A stretch of DNA of 64,000 nt, taken from contig NZ_CP060404.1 of the NCBI RefSeq assembly GCF_014295035.1, positions 8,224,501-8,288,500 on the forward strand. Reading direction: 5' to 3'. Below are positions 1 to 8,961 of the stretch, one piece after another. How positions within the stretch are numbered: the first letter of the stretch is position 1; each line of letters begins with the position of its first letter. The translations under genes were made by a program, and so were the position numbers. The notes under the pieces were generated by a model. The model did not search any database, was not told the origin of the DNA, and worked only from the letters and a program-made list of their open reading frames with translations. This stretch comes from Streptomyces buecherae (lineage in GTDB: Bacteria > Actinomycetota > Actinomycetes > Streptomycetales > Streptomycetaceae).

Positions 1-359
1 CGTCCGCACGCCACCACCCCGCGCCCCGGCCGCTGCCCCACCCCTCGCCGCGTACCGGATCGCGCCGCGCCGAGCCACCCACCCTCGCCCACCCGGCACC
101 GGCCCGCCCACCGCCCGGAAAGCGGAACCGGCCCCGACCGGTCGCCAGGGGCCGCGACCCGGCCCCGCCGGGGGCCGCCGGCTGCCCGCCCTCCGGCGAC
201 GGATCGGCGTCCCCCGGCCACCCGCGCGTCACCGCACCCACCTCGGGCAGCCGTGCCGCCGCCATCGCCGGCCGACACCCGCCACCGGAACCCGCGCCGA
301 TCCCGCCCCGTCCCCGCCCCGGGACCACATCCGGGGACCGGTGCACGCGGGCGCCGGGC
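1..359. other. Non-coding or unassigned left edge
   Basis: This C-rich stretch precedes the stop codon of the minus-strand LuxR gene. I find no reading frame here with a plausible ribosome binding site or recognisable protein. It may hold the end or promoter of a gene lying outside the window. Confidence 0.4.
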
Positions 360-1040
360 TCAGCGGCGCGTGGCGGGCGGCCAGACCCCGGGGGTCAGCA
401 CGCCCAGGACGTACGCCCGGGCCACCAGCGCCGTGCGGTTGGGCACCCGCCAGCGCCGGGAGAGCCGGGTGAGGTGGTAGTTGACGCCGTCGACCGTCAG
501 GCCCAGGGCCTTGCCCATGGCCGCCGTCGTCGCCCCGGAGGCCGCCAGCGCCAACACCCGCTCCTCCACCGGGCTCACCTCGGCCCCCTCCGGCCGCGCG
601 GGGCACTCGTCACCGACGCGCAACAGCACCAACAGCGCCGGCCGGTTGGGCGCGGCCTCACCCACCGGGTCGATGCTCAGCTCCCCCTCGCGCGCGGCCC
701 CGTCCCCGCCCATCCGCCAGCACACCCGCACCAGGTAGCGGGACCGGTAGCCACGTCGCAGCGCCTCGCCCAGCCGCTCCAACTGCGCCCTGTCCCGCGG
801 CCGGAACAGGTCGAGGAGGTTGCGCCCGTTGAGCCGGCCAGGGACTTCGCCCCACTGGTTGGCCATGGCCGGGTTGGCGATGAGTACCTCACCGTCGGAC
901 CGGCACACCGCGACCGGTAGCGGCAGCCGATCCAGCAGCGTCAGGAAGTAGTTGCCCCAGCCGCCCGTATGCTCCACCCCACCGCCCGTACCACCCGCGC
1001 CCCGCGCACCACCGGCACCACCCGCGCCGTCCTCGGCCAT
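360..1040 (-). CDS. PAS-domain LuxR-family transcriptional regulator
   Basis: Predicted DNA-binding regulator of 226 residues. After a Gly/Ala-rich N-terminus there is a PAS-like fold (LLDRLPLPVAVCRSDGEVL onward), which in this family senses small ligands or redox state. The C-terminus is a LuxR-type helix-turn-helix with the typical SPVEERVLALAASGATTAAM and LTRLSRRW segments. I place the start at the ATG at 1040 because a GGAG sits seven bases upstream. A TTG at 1094 would add 18 residues. It is divergent from the P450-reductase fusion gene that starts at 1147, which suggests local control of that gene (inference). The inducing signal is unknown. Confidence 0.75.
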   Translation of the reverse strand: MAEDGAGGAGGARGAGGTGGGVEHTGGWGNYFLTLLDRLPLPVAVCRSDGEVLIANPAMANQWGEVPGRLNGRNLLDLFRPRDRAQLERLGEALRRGYRSRYLVRVCWRMGGDGAAREGELSIDPVGEAAPNRPALLVLLRVGDECPARPEGAEVSPVEERVLALAASGATTAAMGKALGLTVDGVNYHLTRLSRRWRVPNRTALVARAYVLGVLTPGVWPPATRR

Positions 1041-1146
1041 CGCCCCGCTCCACGCCTCGTTCGCAAGTGCGGCCCGTGAGAAACCACTGCACAATCATGC
1101 AGTGACCACGCGGTAGCCGGGCAACCGGGCTGGTGACGCTGGAGAT

Positions 1147-4100
1147 ATGACCGACACACACCTGCTCAGCACCGCAGGCCGCGCCGCGACGCCCAGCACC
1201 CAACCCCCGGCGCCAGCCGCGCCCCGACCCGCCGACACCATCCCGCTGGTGGACATCTCGGCGACCGGCCTCGGGCCGACGCCCCTGCAACAGGCCATGG
1301 AGCTGGCCCGCCACCACGGACCGATCTTCCGCCGCCGGCTGCACGGCCGCGACGTGCTGTTCGTCTCCTCCCTCGAGCTGGTCGCCGAGCTCGCCGACGA
1401 GGAGCGCTTCGCCAAGGGCATCTCACCCACCCTGCACAGCGTGCGCGAGTTCGCGGGAGACGGCCTGTTCACCGCGTACAACGACGAACCCAACTGGGCC
1501 AAGGCGCACGACATCCTCATGCCCGCCTTCGCGCACGGCTCGATGCGGACCTACCACGCGGCGATGCTCCGGGTCGCCCGCCGGGTCGTCGAACGCTGGG
1601 ACCGGCACGCCGCCGCGGGCGCCCCGGTCGAGGTCGCCGACGACATGACCCGGATGACGCTGGACACGATCGGCCTGGTGGGCTTCGGCTTCGACTTCGA
1701 CTCGTTCGCGCGCGAGACCCCGCACCCCTTCATCGACTCGATGGTGCGTTGCCTCCAGTGGAGCATGACCTCCGTCGGCCGCGCCCCGGGCGGCGACCAC
1801 CGGGCCGTGGACGAGGCGTTTCGCGCGGACACGGACTACCTGGCCTCCGTCGTGGACGAGGTCATCGCCGCCCGCACCGCGTCCGCGTCCACGCGGCCGG
1901 CCGGCCAGCACGGCGCCGAGGACCTGCTCGGGCTCATGCTCACCGCCCGGCACCCGGCCGACCAGACCCCGCTCGACCCGGCCAACATCCGCAACCAGGT
2001 CATCACCTTCCTCATCGCCGGCCACGAGACCACCTCCGGCGCCCTGTCCTTCGCCCTGTACTACCTGCTCAAGGACCCGCTCGCGCTGCGCCTGGTCCAG
2101 CGCGAGGTGGACGAACTGTGGGGCGACGACCCCGACCCCGATCCGACCTTCGAGGACATCGGCCGGCTGCGCTTCACCCGACAGGTGCTGAACGAGGCGC
2201 TCCGGCTGTGGCCCACCGCGCCGGCCTTCACCCGCCAGCCCCGCGCGGACACCGTCGTCGGCGGCCGGTACCCACTCGCCGCCGACCAGCGCGTCACCGT
2301 CCTGATCCCGATGCTGCACCGCGACCCGGCCGCCTGGGGCGACAACGTCGAGCTGTTCGACCCCACGCGCTTCACGCCGGAGGCGGAGCAGGAGCGCTCA
2401 CCGCACGCGTACAAGCCCTTCGGTACCGGGCAACGCGCGTGCATCGGGCGGCAGTTCGCGCTGCACGAGGCGACCATGCTGCTCGGCCTGCTCGCGCACC
2501 GCTACCGCCTGGTCGACCAGGCCGACTACCGGCTACGCGTCAAGGAGACGCTCACCCTGAAGCCGGACGGCCTGACCCTCACCCCCCGCCCGCGCACCGC
2601 CGCCGACCGGCGCGCGAACCGGTCCCTGTTCGGCCCCACCTCCGCCACCGGCCTCGCCGCACAGCCACCGGTCGAGACCACCCCCGAGCCCGGCGCCGGC
2701 CTGCCGCGCCGCGTGCGCCAGGGCACCGGCGCGCTGCTGCTGCACGGCAGCAACTACGGCACCTGCCGCGAGCTGGCCCACCACCTCGCCGACGAGGCCA
2801 CGGCGCTCGGCTGCACCACCGAGGTCGCCGCGCTCGACGCGTACGCGGGCGAACTGCCCACCGACCGCCCCGTGGCCATCGTGGCGGCCTCGTACAACGG
2901 CAAGCCCACCGACGACGCGGCGCGTTTCGTCGGCTGGCTCACCGACGCCCCGGCCGGCGCCGCGCGGAGCGTGACGTACGCCGTGCTCGGCGTCGGCGAC
3001 CGCAACTGGGCCGACACCTACCAGCACGTGCCCGCCCACGTCGACGACCGACTGGGCGCGCTCGGCGCCACCCGCCTGCTGCCCCGCGCCGAGGCCGACG
3101 CCTCCGGCGAACTCGCCGACGCCGTACGGGTGTTCACGAGTGGGCTGCGCGCCGTCCTGCTGGAGCGGTACGGGGACCCGGCGGCCACCGGCCAGGACGA
3201 ACCCGCGGCGCGCCCCGGCTACACCGTCGCCGAGGTGCGCGGCGGCCCGCTGGACGCGCTGGTCGAACGCCACGGCCTGACCCCGATGACCGTCACCGAG
3301 GCCCACGACCTGACCGCGCCCGACCACCGCAAGCCCAAGCGCTTCCTGCGGCTCGACCTGCCCGCCGGTACGGGCTACCGCACCGGTGACCACCTCGCGC
3401 TGCTGCCCGCCAACGCGCCCGAGGCCGTGGACCGCGCGGCGCGCGCCCTCGGCGCCCGCCCCGACACCCTCCTCGACGTCCGCGCCACCCGCCCCGGCCG
3501 CACCAGCCTGCCCGTCGACCGTCCCATCACCGTCCGCGAACTCCTCACCCACCACCTGGAACTCGGCGCGCGAGCCACCCCGGACCAGCGCGCCACCCTC
3601 GCCGCGCACCATCCCTGTCCGCCCGAGCGCGCGGCGCTCACGGCCCTGCCCGCCGACGACCCGAGCACCGTCATCGACCTGGTGGAGGCCAACCCCGCGC
3701 TGCGCGGCGCGCTACCGTGGCCGGTCCTGCTCGACCTGCTGCCGCCGCTGCGCCCGCGCCACTACTCCATCTCCTCCGCGCCGGCCGAGCACCCGGGCAG
3801 CGCCGACCTGATGGTCTCCCGCCAGGCCGCCGGGGTCGGCTCCGGCTACGCCCACCGGCTGCGGCCGGGGGAGCGGGTGTGGGCGCGCGTCCAACCCTGC
3901 CGCGACGCCTTCCGGCTCGACCCGACCGACCCCACGCCGGTGATCATGGTCGCGGCGGGCACGGGCCTGGCTCCGTTCCGCGCGGCCATCGCCGACCGGG
4001 TGGCGGCCGGGCAGCGCACCCCCGCGCTGCTCTACCTCGGCTGTGACGCGCCCGATACGGACCTCCTGCACGCCGAGGAGTTGCGCGCGGCCGAGCGGGC

Positions 4101-4386
4101 CGGGGCGGTGGCCCTGCGCCCCGCCTTCAGCACCCGACCCGAGCTCCACGGCCGCTACGTCCAGCACCGCATCGCCGCGGAGGCGGAGGAGGTCTGGTCG
4201 CTGCTCGCGGCCGGGGCCCGGGTCCGGGTGTGTGGCGACGGCCGGGCGATGGCGCCGGGGGTGCGCGCCGCCTTCCGCGACGTCCACACCGCCCACGCGG
4301 GCGGCTCGGCCGCCGACGCCGAACGGTGGCTCGGCACCCTGATCGCCGAAGGGCGGTACGTGGAGGACGTCTACGCCGCCGGCTGA
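1147..4386 (+). CDS. Self-sufficient cytochrome P450 / NADPH-P450 reductase fusion (CYP102, P450-BM3 type)
   Basis: Bifunctional cytosolic monooxygenase of 1079 residues, the normal length for CYP102 enzymes, which hydroxylate fatty acids or similar substrates using NADPH. The P450 domain (about residues 20-480) has the I-helix AGHETTSG, the ExxR helix in NEALRLWP, and the heme loop FGTGQRACIG with ligand Cys432. A flavodoxin-like FMN domain follows (about 525-670, LLLHGSNYGTCRELAHHLAD). The FAD/NADPH domain ends the protein, with the FAD motif RHYSISSAP and the GTGLAPFRA nucleotide motif. All redox centres appear intact. The gene is divergent from a PAS-LuxR regulator, a plausible local controller. 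The substrate cannot be read from sequence. Confidence 0.93.
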   Translation: MTDTHLLSTAGRAATPSTQPPAPAAPRPADTIPLVDISATGLGPTPLQQAMELARHHGPIFRRRLHGRDVLFVSSLELVAELADEERFAKGISPTLHSVREFAGDGLFTAYNDEPNWAKAHDILMPAFAHGSMRTYHAAMLRVARRVVERWDRHAAAGAPVEVADDMTRMTLDTIGLVGFGFDFDSFARETPHPFIDSMVRCLQWSMTSVGRAPGGDHRAVDEAFRADTDYLASVVDEVIAARTASASTRPAGQHGAEDLLGLMLTARHPADQTPLDPANIRNQVITFLIAGHETTSGALSFALYYLLKDPLALRLVQREVDELWGDDPDPDPTFEDIGRLRFTRQVLNEALRLWPTAPAFTRQPRADTVVGGRYPLAADQRVTVLIPMLHRDPAAWGDNVELFDPTRFTPEAEQERSPHAYKPFGTGQRACIGRQFALHEATMLLGLLAHRYRLVDQADYRLRVKETLTLKPDGLTLTPRPRTAADRRANRSLFGPTSATGLAAQPPVETTPEPGAGLPRRVRQGTGALLLHGSNYGTCRELAHHLADEATALGCTTEVAALDAYAGELPTDRPVAIVAASYNGKPTDDAARFVGWLTDAPAGAARSVTYAVLGVGDRNWADTYQHVPAHVDDRLGALGATRLLPRAEADASGELADAVRVFTSGLRAVLLERYGDPAATGQDEPAARPGYTVAEVRGGPLDALVERHGLTPMTVTEAHDLTAPDHRKPKRFLRLDLPAGTGYRTGDHLALLPANAPEAVDRAARALGARPDTLLDVRATRPGRTSLPVDRPITVRELLTHHLELGARATPDQRATLAAHHPCPPERAALTALPADDPSTVIDLVEANPALRGALPWPVLLDLLPPLRPRHYSISSAPAEHPGSADLMVSRQAAGVGSGYAHRLRPGERVWARVQPCRDAFRLDPTDPTPVIMVAAGTGLAPFRAAIADRVAAGQRTPALLYLGCDAPDTDLLHAEELRAAERAGAVALRPAFSTRPELHGRYVQHRIAAEAEEVWSLLAAGARVRVCGDGRAMAPGVRAAFRDVHTAHAGGSAADAERWLGTLIAEGRYVEDVYAAG

Positions 4387-4411
4387 GCCCGCCCGGCCCG
4401 CCGGGGTCGGC

Positions 4412-4612
4412 TCAGTCGACCACGCTGGTCCGGCCGAAGATGGCCGCGTGCTCCAGCACGTCCTCCATCGGGTCGTCGATCTGCCCGGTGGAGATCAGCG
4501 CCACGACCGGCGCGTTGTGCGAGTCGGTGTGCGTCTCGTCGGCGTGCGCGACCCCGGCCGGCATCGCGGACACCAGCAGCGTCGCCCCCACGGCGGACAG
4601 CTTGAAGTTCAT
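4412..4612 (-). CDS. Small exported peptide of unknown function
   Basis: A 66-residue protein. The ATG at 4612 has a GAGGAG ribosome binding site five bases upstream. Residues 1-24 form a signal peptide (MNFKLSAVGATLLVSAMPAG, then VAHA before DETHT). The mature part is only about 42 residues and is acidic and His-containing (DETHTDSHNAPVVALISTGQ), ending in IFGRTSVVD. It has no cysteines and does not resemble chaplins or rodlins. Its stop lies 26 bases from the stop of the convergent P450 fusion gene. I do not recognise the family. The clean export signal and ribosome site argue that it is real. Confidence 0.7.
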   Translation of the reverse strand: MNFKLSAVGATLLVSAMPAGVAHADETHTDSHNAPVVALISTGQIDDPMEDVLEHAAIFGRTSVVD

Positions 4613-4914
4613 GTCGTCTCCTCGTCTTGACTGTTCATCGGACCATGCGTCGACCTGCGTATCCACTCGAACGGCCGCTAGGTCACGGCCGGACGCGCAA
4701 CATCATCCGAACGATTGCGGTACCGACCGCGGACGAGGGCCGCTCGGGGCGCCCCGCCTTCGACGTCGAGCGGCGGTGCCACGCGGTGCGCGGCGAACGA
4801 CAACGAGCCGCGCACCGCACCGGCGTGCGACGCCGTCGCGGTGCGCGCGGGGTGGGGCCGAACGGCGCGAGGCCCGCGCCCCCGCGCCGTCGGCTCAGCT
4901 CACGGCGGGACCGC
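4613..4914. other. Intergenic region upstream of the small exported peptide gene
   Basis: About 300 bases between the start of the small exported peptide and the stop of the DUF2165 gene, both on the minus strand. It should carry the promoter of the peptide gene. I see no convincing gene or strong hairpin in it. Confidence 0.4.
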
Positions 4915-5451
4915 TCAGCGCGGCGGACGGGCCTCATCGGCCAGCTCCCGCGGCCGGGTCGGCAGGTGTGTCACCAGCAGGGCCAGACCGGCCAACACCA
5001 CCACGCGCAGCGCCGCGTCCAGACCGTTCCAGTCCGCCGACTGCCACATCGCGAACCACTCGCCGCCGATGGCCATGAAGCCCCCGCCGAACAGCAGCAG
5101 CACCATCACCAACCCGACCGTGCCCGCCCACCGGGCGCGCTCCGCCGCGCCGCGCCGCACGCCCACCGCCCACAGCGCCGTGGCCCACAGCAGCACGAGC
5201 GCCGTCACCACCTCCCAGCCGATGATCGCCACGTACGCGGCGTCCTGTATCGCCCGCGACTCGATCGCGCGGCCCATCAGGTCCTCGTCGCGGAAGGTGG
5301 TGTCCATCGCCAGCACGTGCCGGACGAACTCCCGGTTGGTGTCGAAGTCGACGATGTTTCCCACGGCGACCAGCGTCATGTACAGCGCGGTCACCCCGGT
5401 GAGCGCGGTCGCCGCGAGCGGCACCGGTCGGAGCCGGGTGGTGATGGCCAT
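4915..5451 (-). CDS. DUF2165 family integral membrane protein
   Basis: A 178-residue membrane protein with about four hydrophobic spans: one near the N-terminus (LAATALTGVTALYMTLVAVG), then others around IGWEVVTALVLLWATALWAVG, TVGLVMVLLLFGGGFMAIGG and LRVVVLAGLALLVTHL. The conserved GGEWFAMWQS segment and overall layout match DUF2165, a family of small membrane proteins without an established function. The ATG at 5451 has a GGGGAGG site five bases upstream. The gene is divergent from the secreted phospholipase gene. Confidence 0.8.
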   Translation of the reverse strand: MAITTRLRPVPLAATALTGVTALYMTLVAVGNIVDFDTNREFVRHVLAMDTTFRDEDLMGRAIESRAIQDAAYVAIIGWEVVTALVLLWATALWAVGVRRGAAERARWAGTVGLVMVLLLFGGGFMAIGGEWFAMWQSADWNGLDAALRVVVLAGLALLVTHLPTRPRELADEARPPR

Positions 5452-5668
5452 CGAATCCTCCCCTTGGTCTACCTCCTCAACTCCCGCCCCAGTGTGCGTC
5501 CGTGAGCTATCCCACGACACGCGGGCCCGCCTTCCCGGAGCCCCGCCGCCCGCTGTCCACCCACCACGGCGGGGACACACCCACCGTGGTGGCCGTGGGG
5601 CCCGTCCCGTACGCTGGCGCGCGGTTGCGACGGCAGGCGTGTCGGGCGGAGTCGACGAGGGTGGGGAC

Positions 5669-6712
5669 ATGAACAGGACGGCACTGCGGAGCACGGTCAC
5701 CATCGCGGCGCTCGCGGCCCTGGTCGCCGGCGCGGCCCCGGCCGGAGCGGGCGAGCGCGCCGACGCGGACACCGCGTACTCGGCGACGACCTCGGTCGGC
5801 GTGCACAACGCGTACGAGAAGGACGCCTACCCCTACTTCGCGGACGCCCTCGACTCCGGAGCCGGACTGCTCGAACTCGACGTGTGGACCAACGCGTTCG
5901 GGCCCGGGTGGCGGGTGTCGCACAGCAACCCGCTCGGCAACGACAACAACTGCGCGGGCGCGGCCTCCCCGGCCGAGCTGCGCGGCGGCAAGCGGGACCA
6001 GAGCCTGCCGGGCTGTCTGGCCGACATGCGAGCCTGGCACGACGCGCACCCCGGCCACCGTCCGCTGCTCATCAAGGTCGAGCTGAAGGACGGGTTCAAC
6101 GACAAGCGCGGCCGGGGGCCCGACGAACTCGACACGTTGCTGGGCGAGACCCTGGGCGACGCCCTGTTCCGGCCGGGCGACCTGGCCGCGGGCCACGCCA
6201 CCCTGGACGAGGCGGTCCAAGCCCGGGGCTGGCCCGCGCGCGGCGCGCTGGCGGGCAGGTTCATCGTGGAGCTGATCCCCGGCACCGTCGAGGAGAACAA
6301 CCCGCTGGACACGCTGTGGACCGACCGCGAGTACGCCACCCACCTGCGGGACCTGGCCGCCCGTGGCGAACTCGGCCGCGCCGCAGCCTTCCCCGCCGTG
6401 CACGGCGCGGCGGCGGGCGACCCGCGCGAGCGCTACCGCGACCCGGCCATCCGGCCGTGGTTCGTGCTCTTCGACGGCGACGCGACCGGCTACGCGGGCG
6501 ATGCCATCGACACCGCGTGGTACGACCGGCGCCACTACCTGCTGATCATGACGGACGCCCACCGGGTGCCGCCCGCCATCGACGGCACCCGCCCCACCGA
6601 GGAGCAGGCCCGCACCCGGGTCGGCGAGTTGGCCGCGCGACACGCGAGCTTCGCCACCGCCGACTGGTACCCGCTGCCGAGCGTCCTGGCCACGGTCACC
6701 CCGCGCGGCTGA
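5669..6712 (+). CDS. Secreted calcium-dependent phosphatidylinositol phospholipase C-like protein
   Basis: A 347-residue exported enzyme with an N-terminal signal peptide of about 28 residues (MNRTALRSTVTIAALAALVA...AGAGE). The mature part has the catalytic PI-PLC pattern: SVGVHNAYEK with the first active-site His, LLELDVW with acidic metal ligands, and WRVSHSNPLG with the second His. This matches the secreted Ca2+-dependent PI-PLC group known from Streptomyces. The family cleaves phosphoinositides to diacylglycerol and inositol phosphates outside the cell. The ATG at 5669 is preceded by a GAGGGTGGGG stretch. A strong hairpin follows the stop. Confidence 0.83.
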   Translation: MNRTALRSTVTIAALAALVAGAAPAGAGERADADTAYSATTSVGVHNAYEKDAYPYFADALDSGAGLLELDVWTNAFGPGWRVSHSNPLGNDNNCAGAASPAELRGGKRDQSLPGCLADMRAWHDAHPGHRPLLIKVELKDGFNDKRGRGPDELDTLLGETLGDALFRPGDLAAGHATLDEAVQARGWPARGALAGRFIVELIPGTVEENNPLDTLWTDREYATHLRDLAARGELGRAAAFPAVHGAAAGDPRERYRDPAIRPWFVLFDGDATGYAGDAIDTAWYDRRHYLLIMTDAHRVPPAIDGTRPTEEQARTRVGELAARHASFATADWYPLPSVLATVTPRG

Positions 6713-6722
6713 CGGCACAGCA

Positions 6723-6746
6723 CGGCCGGTGGCCAGCCACCGGCCG
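6723..6746. terminator. Bidirectional terminator hairpin
   Basis: Perfect 10-bp arms CGGCCGGTGG and CCACCGGCCG with a CCAG loop lie between the convergent stops of the PI-PLC and dodecin genes. It has no T-tract, as is common for Streptomyces terminators. Confidence 0.7.
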
Positions 6747-6777
6747 GCCCCGGTCCGTGTCGCGCGCGGTGGTTCGG

Positions 6778-6996
6778 CTACTCGCCCGGCTCCTCCAGGC
6801 GGAAGCCCACCTTGAGGCCGACCTGGTAGTGCTCCACCTTGCCGTCCTCGATCTGCCCGCGTACCTCCTTGACCTCGAACCAGTCGAGGTTGCGCACGGT
6901 CTGCGCGGCGCGGCTGATGCCGTTGCGGATCGCGGCGTCCAGGCCCTCGTGCGACGTGCCGACGATCTCGGTCACCCGGTAGGTGTGGTTGGACAT
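6778..6996 (-). CDS. Dodecin family flavin-binding protein
   Basis: A 72-residue protein that matches dodecin over its entire length: a leading HTYRVTEIVGTS strand, the helix GLDAAIRNGISRAAQTVRNL, the flavin-stacking Trp in NLDWFEVKEVRGQI, and a C-terminal strand EHYQVGLKVGFRLEE. Dodecins assemble into hollow dodecamers that bind and buffer flavins or CoA in the cytosol. The ATG at 6996 has a GGGGAG site about nine bases upstream. The upstream neighbour is a universal stress protein on the same strand, so both may belong to a general stress response (inference). Confidence 0.92.
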   Translation of the reverse strand: MSNHTYRVTEIVGTSHEGLDAAIRNGISRAAQTVRNLDWFEVKEVRGQIEDGKVEHYQVGLKVGFRLEEPGE

Positions 6997-7178
6997 GCTG
7001 ATAACTCCCCGGTCACTGGGGTGCTGCTCGGTCTCCACCACCGTGCCCCACCCGCCCGCCCGGCGCGAGCCGGGACCCGCGCCCGGCACCATCCCGGCGC
7101 CGCGCGCGCCGGATCCCGTGGGACCGAGCCCGCTCCCCTCGCGGCCCGTGACCCGCCAGCCCCGGGTCGGCAACCCGG

Positions 7179-7700
7179 TCAGGGAACGACGGTCACCGGC
7201 CACCGCCCGGCCTTGACCAGCCGAATCGCCACCGAGCCCACGATCCGGTGCCCCGCCTGCTCCGAGGCGCCCACCACCACCGCGTCGGCCTTGAGCTGGT
7301 CGGCCACGGAGACCAGGCCGCTGTACGGGTCGCCGACGTGGGTGTGGAACTCCCAGCGCACCTCGAAGACGCCCCGCAGCCGCTCGGTGGCCTCCCGCAT
7401 CTCCGCGACGAGTTCCTCCGCGACCTCGCCCGTGGTCTCGGCCACCGGCGCCCCGAAGGCGGCGCTCGCCGGCAGCACGGGCTGCACGTACACGACGGCG
7501 AGCAGCGCGTTCTGCCGCCTGGCCAGCCCCGCCGCGTACGCCACCGCGCGCCACGAGGACTGCGAGCCGTCGAGGCCGGTCACGATGACCTTCGGGCCGT
7601 CCGTACCGCGTTCGAATTCTCCGGGAGTCTTGTCCACCACGGGTGTGAGGTTAACGGTCGGTACGCCGCCCCCGATGGCCGGCCGGCGCGTGCGGCTCAT
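7179..7700 (-). CDS. Universal stress protein (UspA family)
   Basis: A 173-residue protein with one Usp domain. The ATP-binding elements are visible: GLDGSQSSWRAVAYAAGLA near the N-terminus, and the C-terminal VVVGASEQAGHRIVGSVAIR followed by PVTVVP. Usp proteins bind ATP and act in dormancy, hypoxia or other stress. The start is uncertain. I use the ATG at 7700, although no good ribosome site precedes it, and GTG codons just before DKTPGEFERG are alternatives. The gene lies about 180 bases upstream of dodecin on the same strand. Confidence 0.85.
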   Translation of the reverse strand: MSRTRRPAIGGGVPTVNLTPVVDKTPGEFERGTDGPKVIVTGLDGSQSSWRAVAYAAGLARRQNALLAVVYVQPVLPASAAFGAPVAETTGEVAEELVAEMREATERLRGVFEVRWEFHTHVGDPYSGLVSVADQLKADAVVVGASEQAGHRIVGSVAIRLVKAGRWPVTVVP

Positions 7701-8006
7701 CCGTGGGGCGCGGCCAGGCCCGCGACCACGCCCGAACACCACGCCACGCCCCTCACCCGGCACGCCCGCCGGCCTCGTACGCACCAGCCCGGGGCGCTCG
7801 GACTGGGCCGGGCGCGCGAGGGTGGGGAGGCGGCGCGTGAGCGCGGCGGGGGCTGCGGCCGGGCGCCCGGGGGCAGGAACAAGTGGGAGAGAGCGGCGGA
7901 TGTCGCTCTCGTTCGCGATTTTGAGTTGCCTCAGCGCACCGACTCTTGTCAGCGTTGCCTTACGGGCGTGCCGCTGTCGTCGCGGCACCCGACGAGAGGT
8001 GGCCGC
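7701..8006. other. Divergent intergenic region between usp and dedA-like genes
   Basis: About 300 bases that should hold promoters for both genes. The part near 7905-7955 is less GC-rich than its surroundings. I see no additional gene or clear operator. Confidence 0.4.
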
Positions 8007-8747
8007 ATGGACACCGCACCACTGGCCCACTCCCTGACACCCCTGGTGGGCCTCGTCGGCCCCGACGTCCCGTACGCCACCACGGTGGCCGCCTGGCCGG
8101 CCCTGGCCGGGGGCCTGGAGCAGGAGCTCACGCACGGCGCGGCCTGGGCCTACGCGCTGCTGGTCATCACCACCCTGCCGCCGCTGGTCCCCAACTCGGC
8201 CCTGCTGGTCACCAGCGGGGTGCTCGCCGCGCGCGGCAGCCTCGACATCGCGCTGGTGCTCTGTGTCGTCGCCGGCAGCGCCCTGCTGGGCGACGGGCTG
8301 CTGCACTGGTTCGGCGGCCGGTTCAGGGACCGGGTCAGCCACTGGGCCGCCCGCACGCCCCGGCGCAAGGCGCTCCTCGGATGGTCGGCCAGCCAGATAC
8401 AGCGACACGGGGTGCCGTTCGTCATCGCCGTGCGCTTCCTGCCCAGCGGCCGGCTGGTCGGCGCGCTCGGCGCCGGCGCCGTCGGCTACCCGCTGTACCG
8501 CTACCTGATCGGCGCCGGAATCGCCGAGTCCATCTGGGCGCTCTACTCGGTCGGCCTCGGCTACCTGGGCAGCGCGGCGGCCCACGGCGAACTCCAGGCC
8601 ATCGCCATCGGCTGCGGCATCTCCCTCCTGGTGGCCCTCGGCAGCGCCCTCATCCAGCTCCGGGCCCGCCACGGGGCCGGCCCCGGCGGCCCGTCCGGGC
8701 CCGACGACGGCCCCGGTGAACAGGGCTCACCTCCGCGCCGACCGTGA
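8007..8747 (+). CDS. DedA family (SNARE-associated) membrane protein
   Basis: A 246-residue membrane protein with several hydrophobic segments. The DedA core is clear: LPPLVPNSALLVTSGVLAA, a loop GDGLLHWFGGRF, and the signature RFLPSGRLVGALGAGAVGYP followed by an amphipathic segment and a final span. DedA proteins act as undecaprenyl-phosphate or phospholipid flippases and influence envelope homeostasis. The ATG at 8007 has GAGAGG six bases upstream. The C-terminus is a hydrophilic Gly/Pro tail. Confidence 0.88.
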   Translation: MDTAPLAHSLTPLVGLVGPDVPYATTVAAWPALAGGLEQELTHGAAWAYALLVITTLPPLVPNSALLVTSGVLAARGSLDIALVLCVVAGSALLGDGLLHWFGGRFRDRVSHWAARTPRRKALLGWSASQIQRHGVPFVIAVRFLPSGRLVGALGAGAVGYPLYRYLIGAGIAESIWALYSVGLGYLGSAAAHGELQAIAIGCGISLLVALGSALIQLRARHGAGPGGPSGPDDGPGEQGSPPRRP

Positions 8748-8850
8748 CCCTTCTCGCTCGCCGGTAACTCCCGCACTATGCGATCCTCTTGGGGAACGGC
8801 CTGCTGAACGGCCCCGCTAGAGCACGGTGTGGCGAGAACGGGAGAAACGA

Positions 8851-8961
8851 ATGCGCGGCACGTCCGTCGAAGACGGCGTACACATACAGCACGCGGCCGA
8901 GGTCACCGGCCGGCCCTACCCCAGGGTGCGGGCCGCCGCGACCGTGGTGTCGCCCCGATGA
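8851..8961 (+). CDS. 36-residue leader ORF coupled to the metallophosphoesterase
   Basis: The ATG at 8851 has a GGGAGA ribosome site six bases upstream. The frame runs MRGTSVEDGVHIQHAAEVTG and on for 16 more residues, ending at a TGA (8959-8961) inside the ATGA that starts the metallophosphoesterase. The downstream start has no ribosome site of its own, so translation of this frame probably delivers ribosomes to it. The peptide has no recognisable domain. It could be a leader peptide or the remnant of a longer coupled gene. Confidence 0.5.
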   Translation: MRGTSVEDGVHIQHAAEVTGRPYPRVRAAATVVSPR

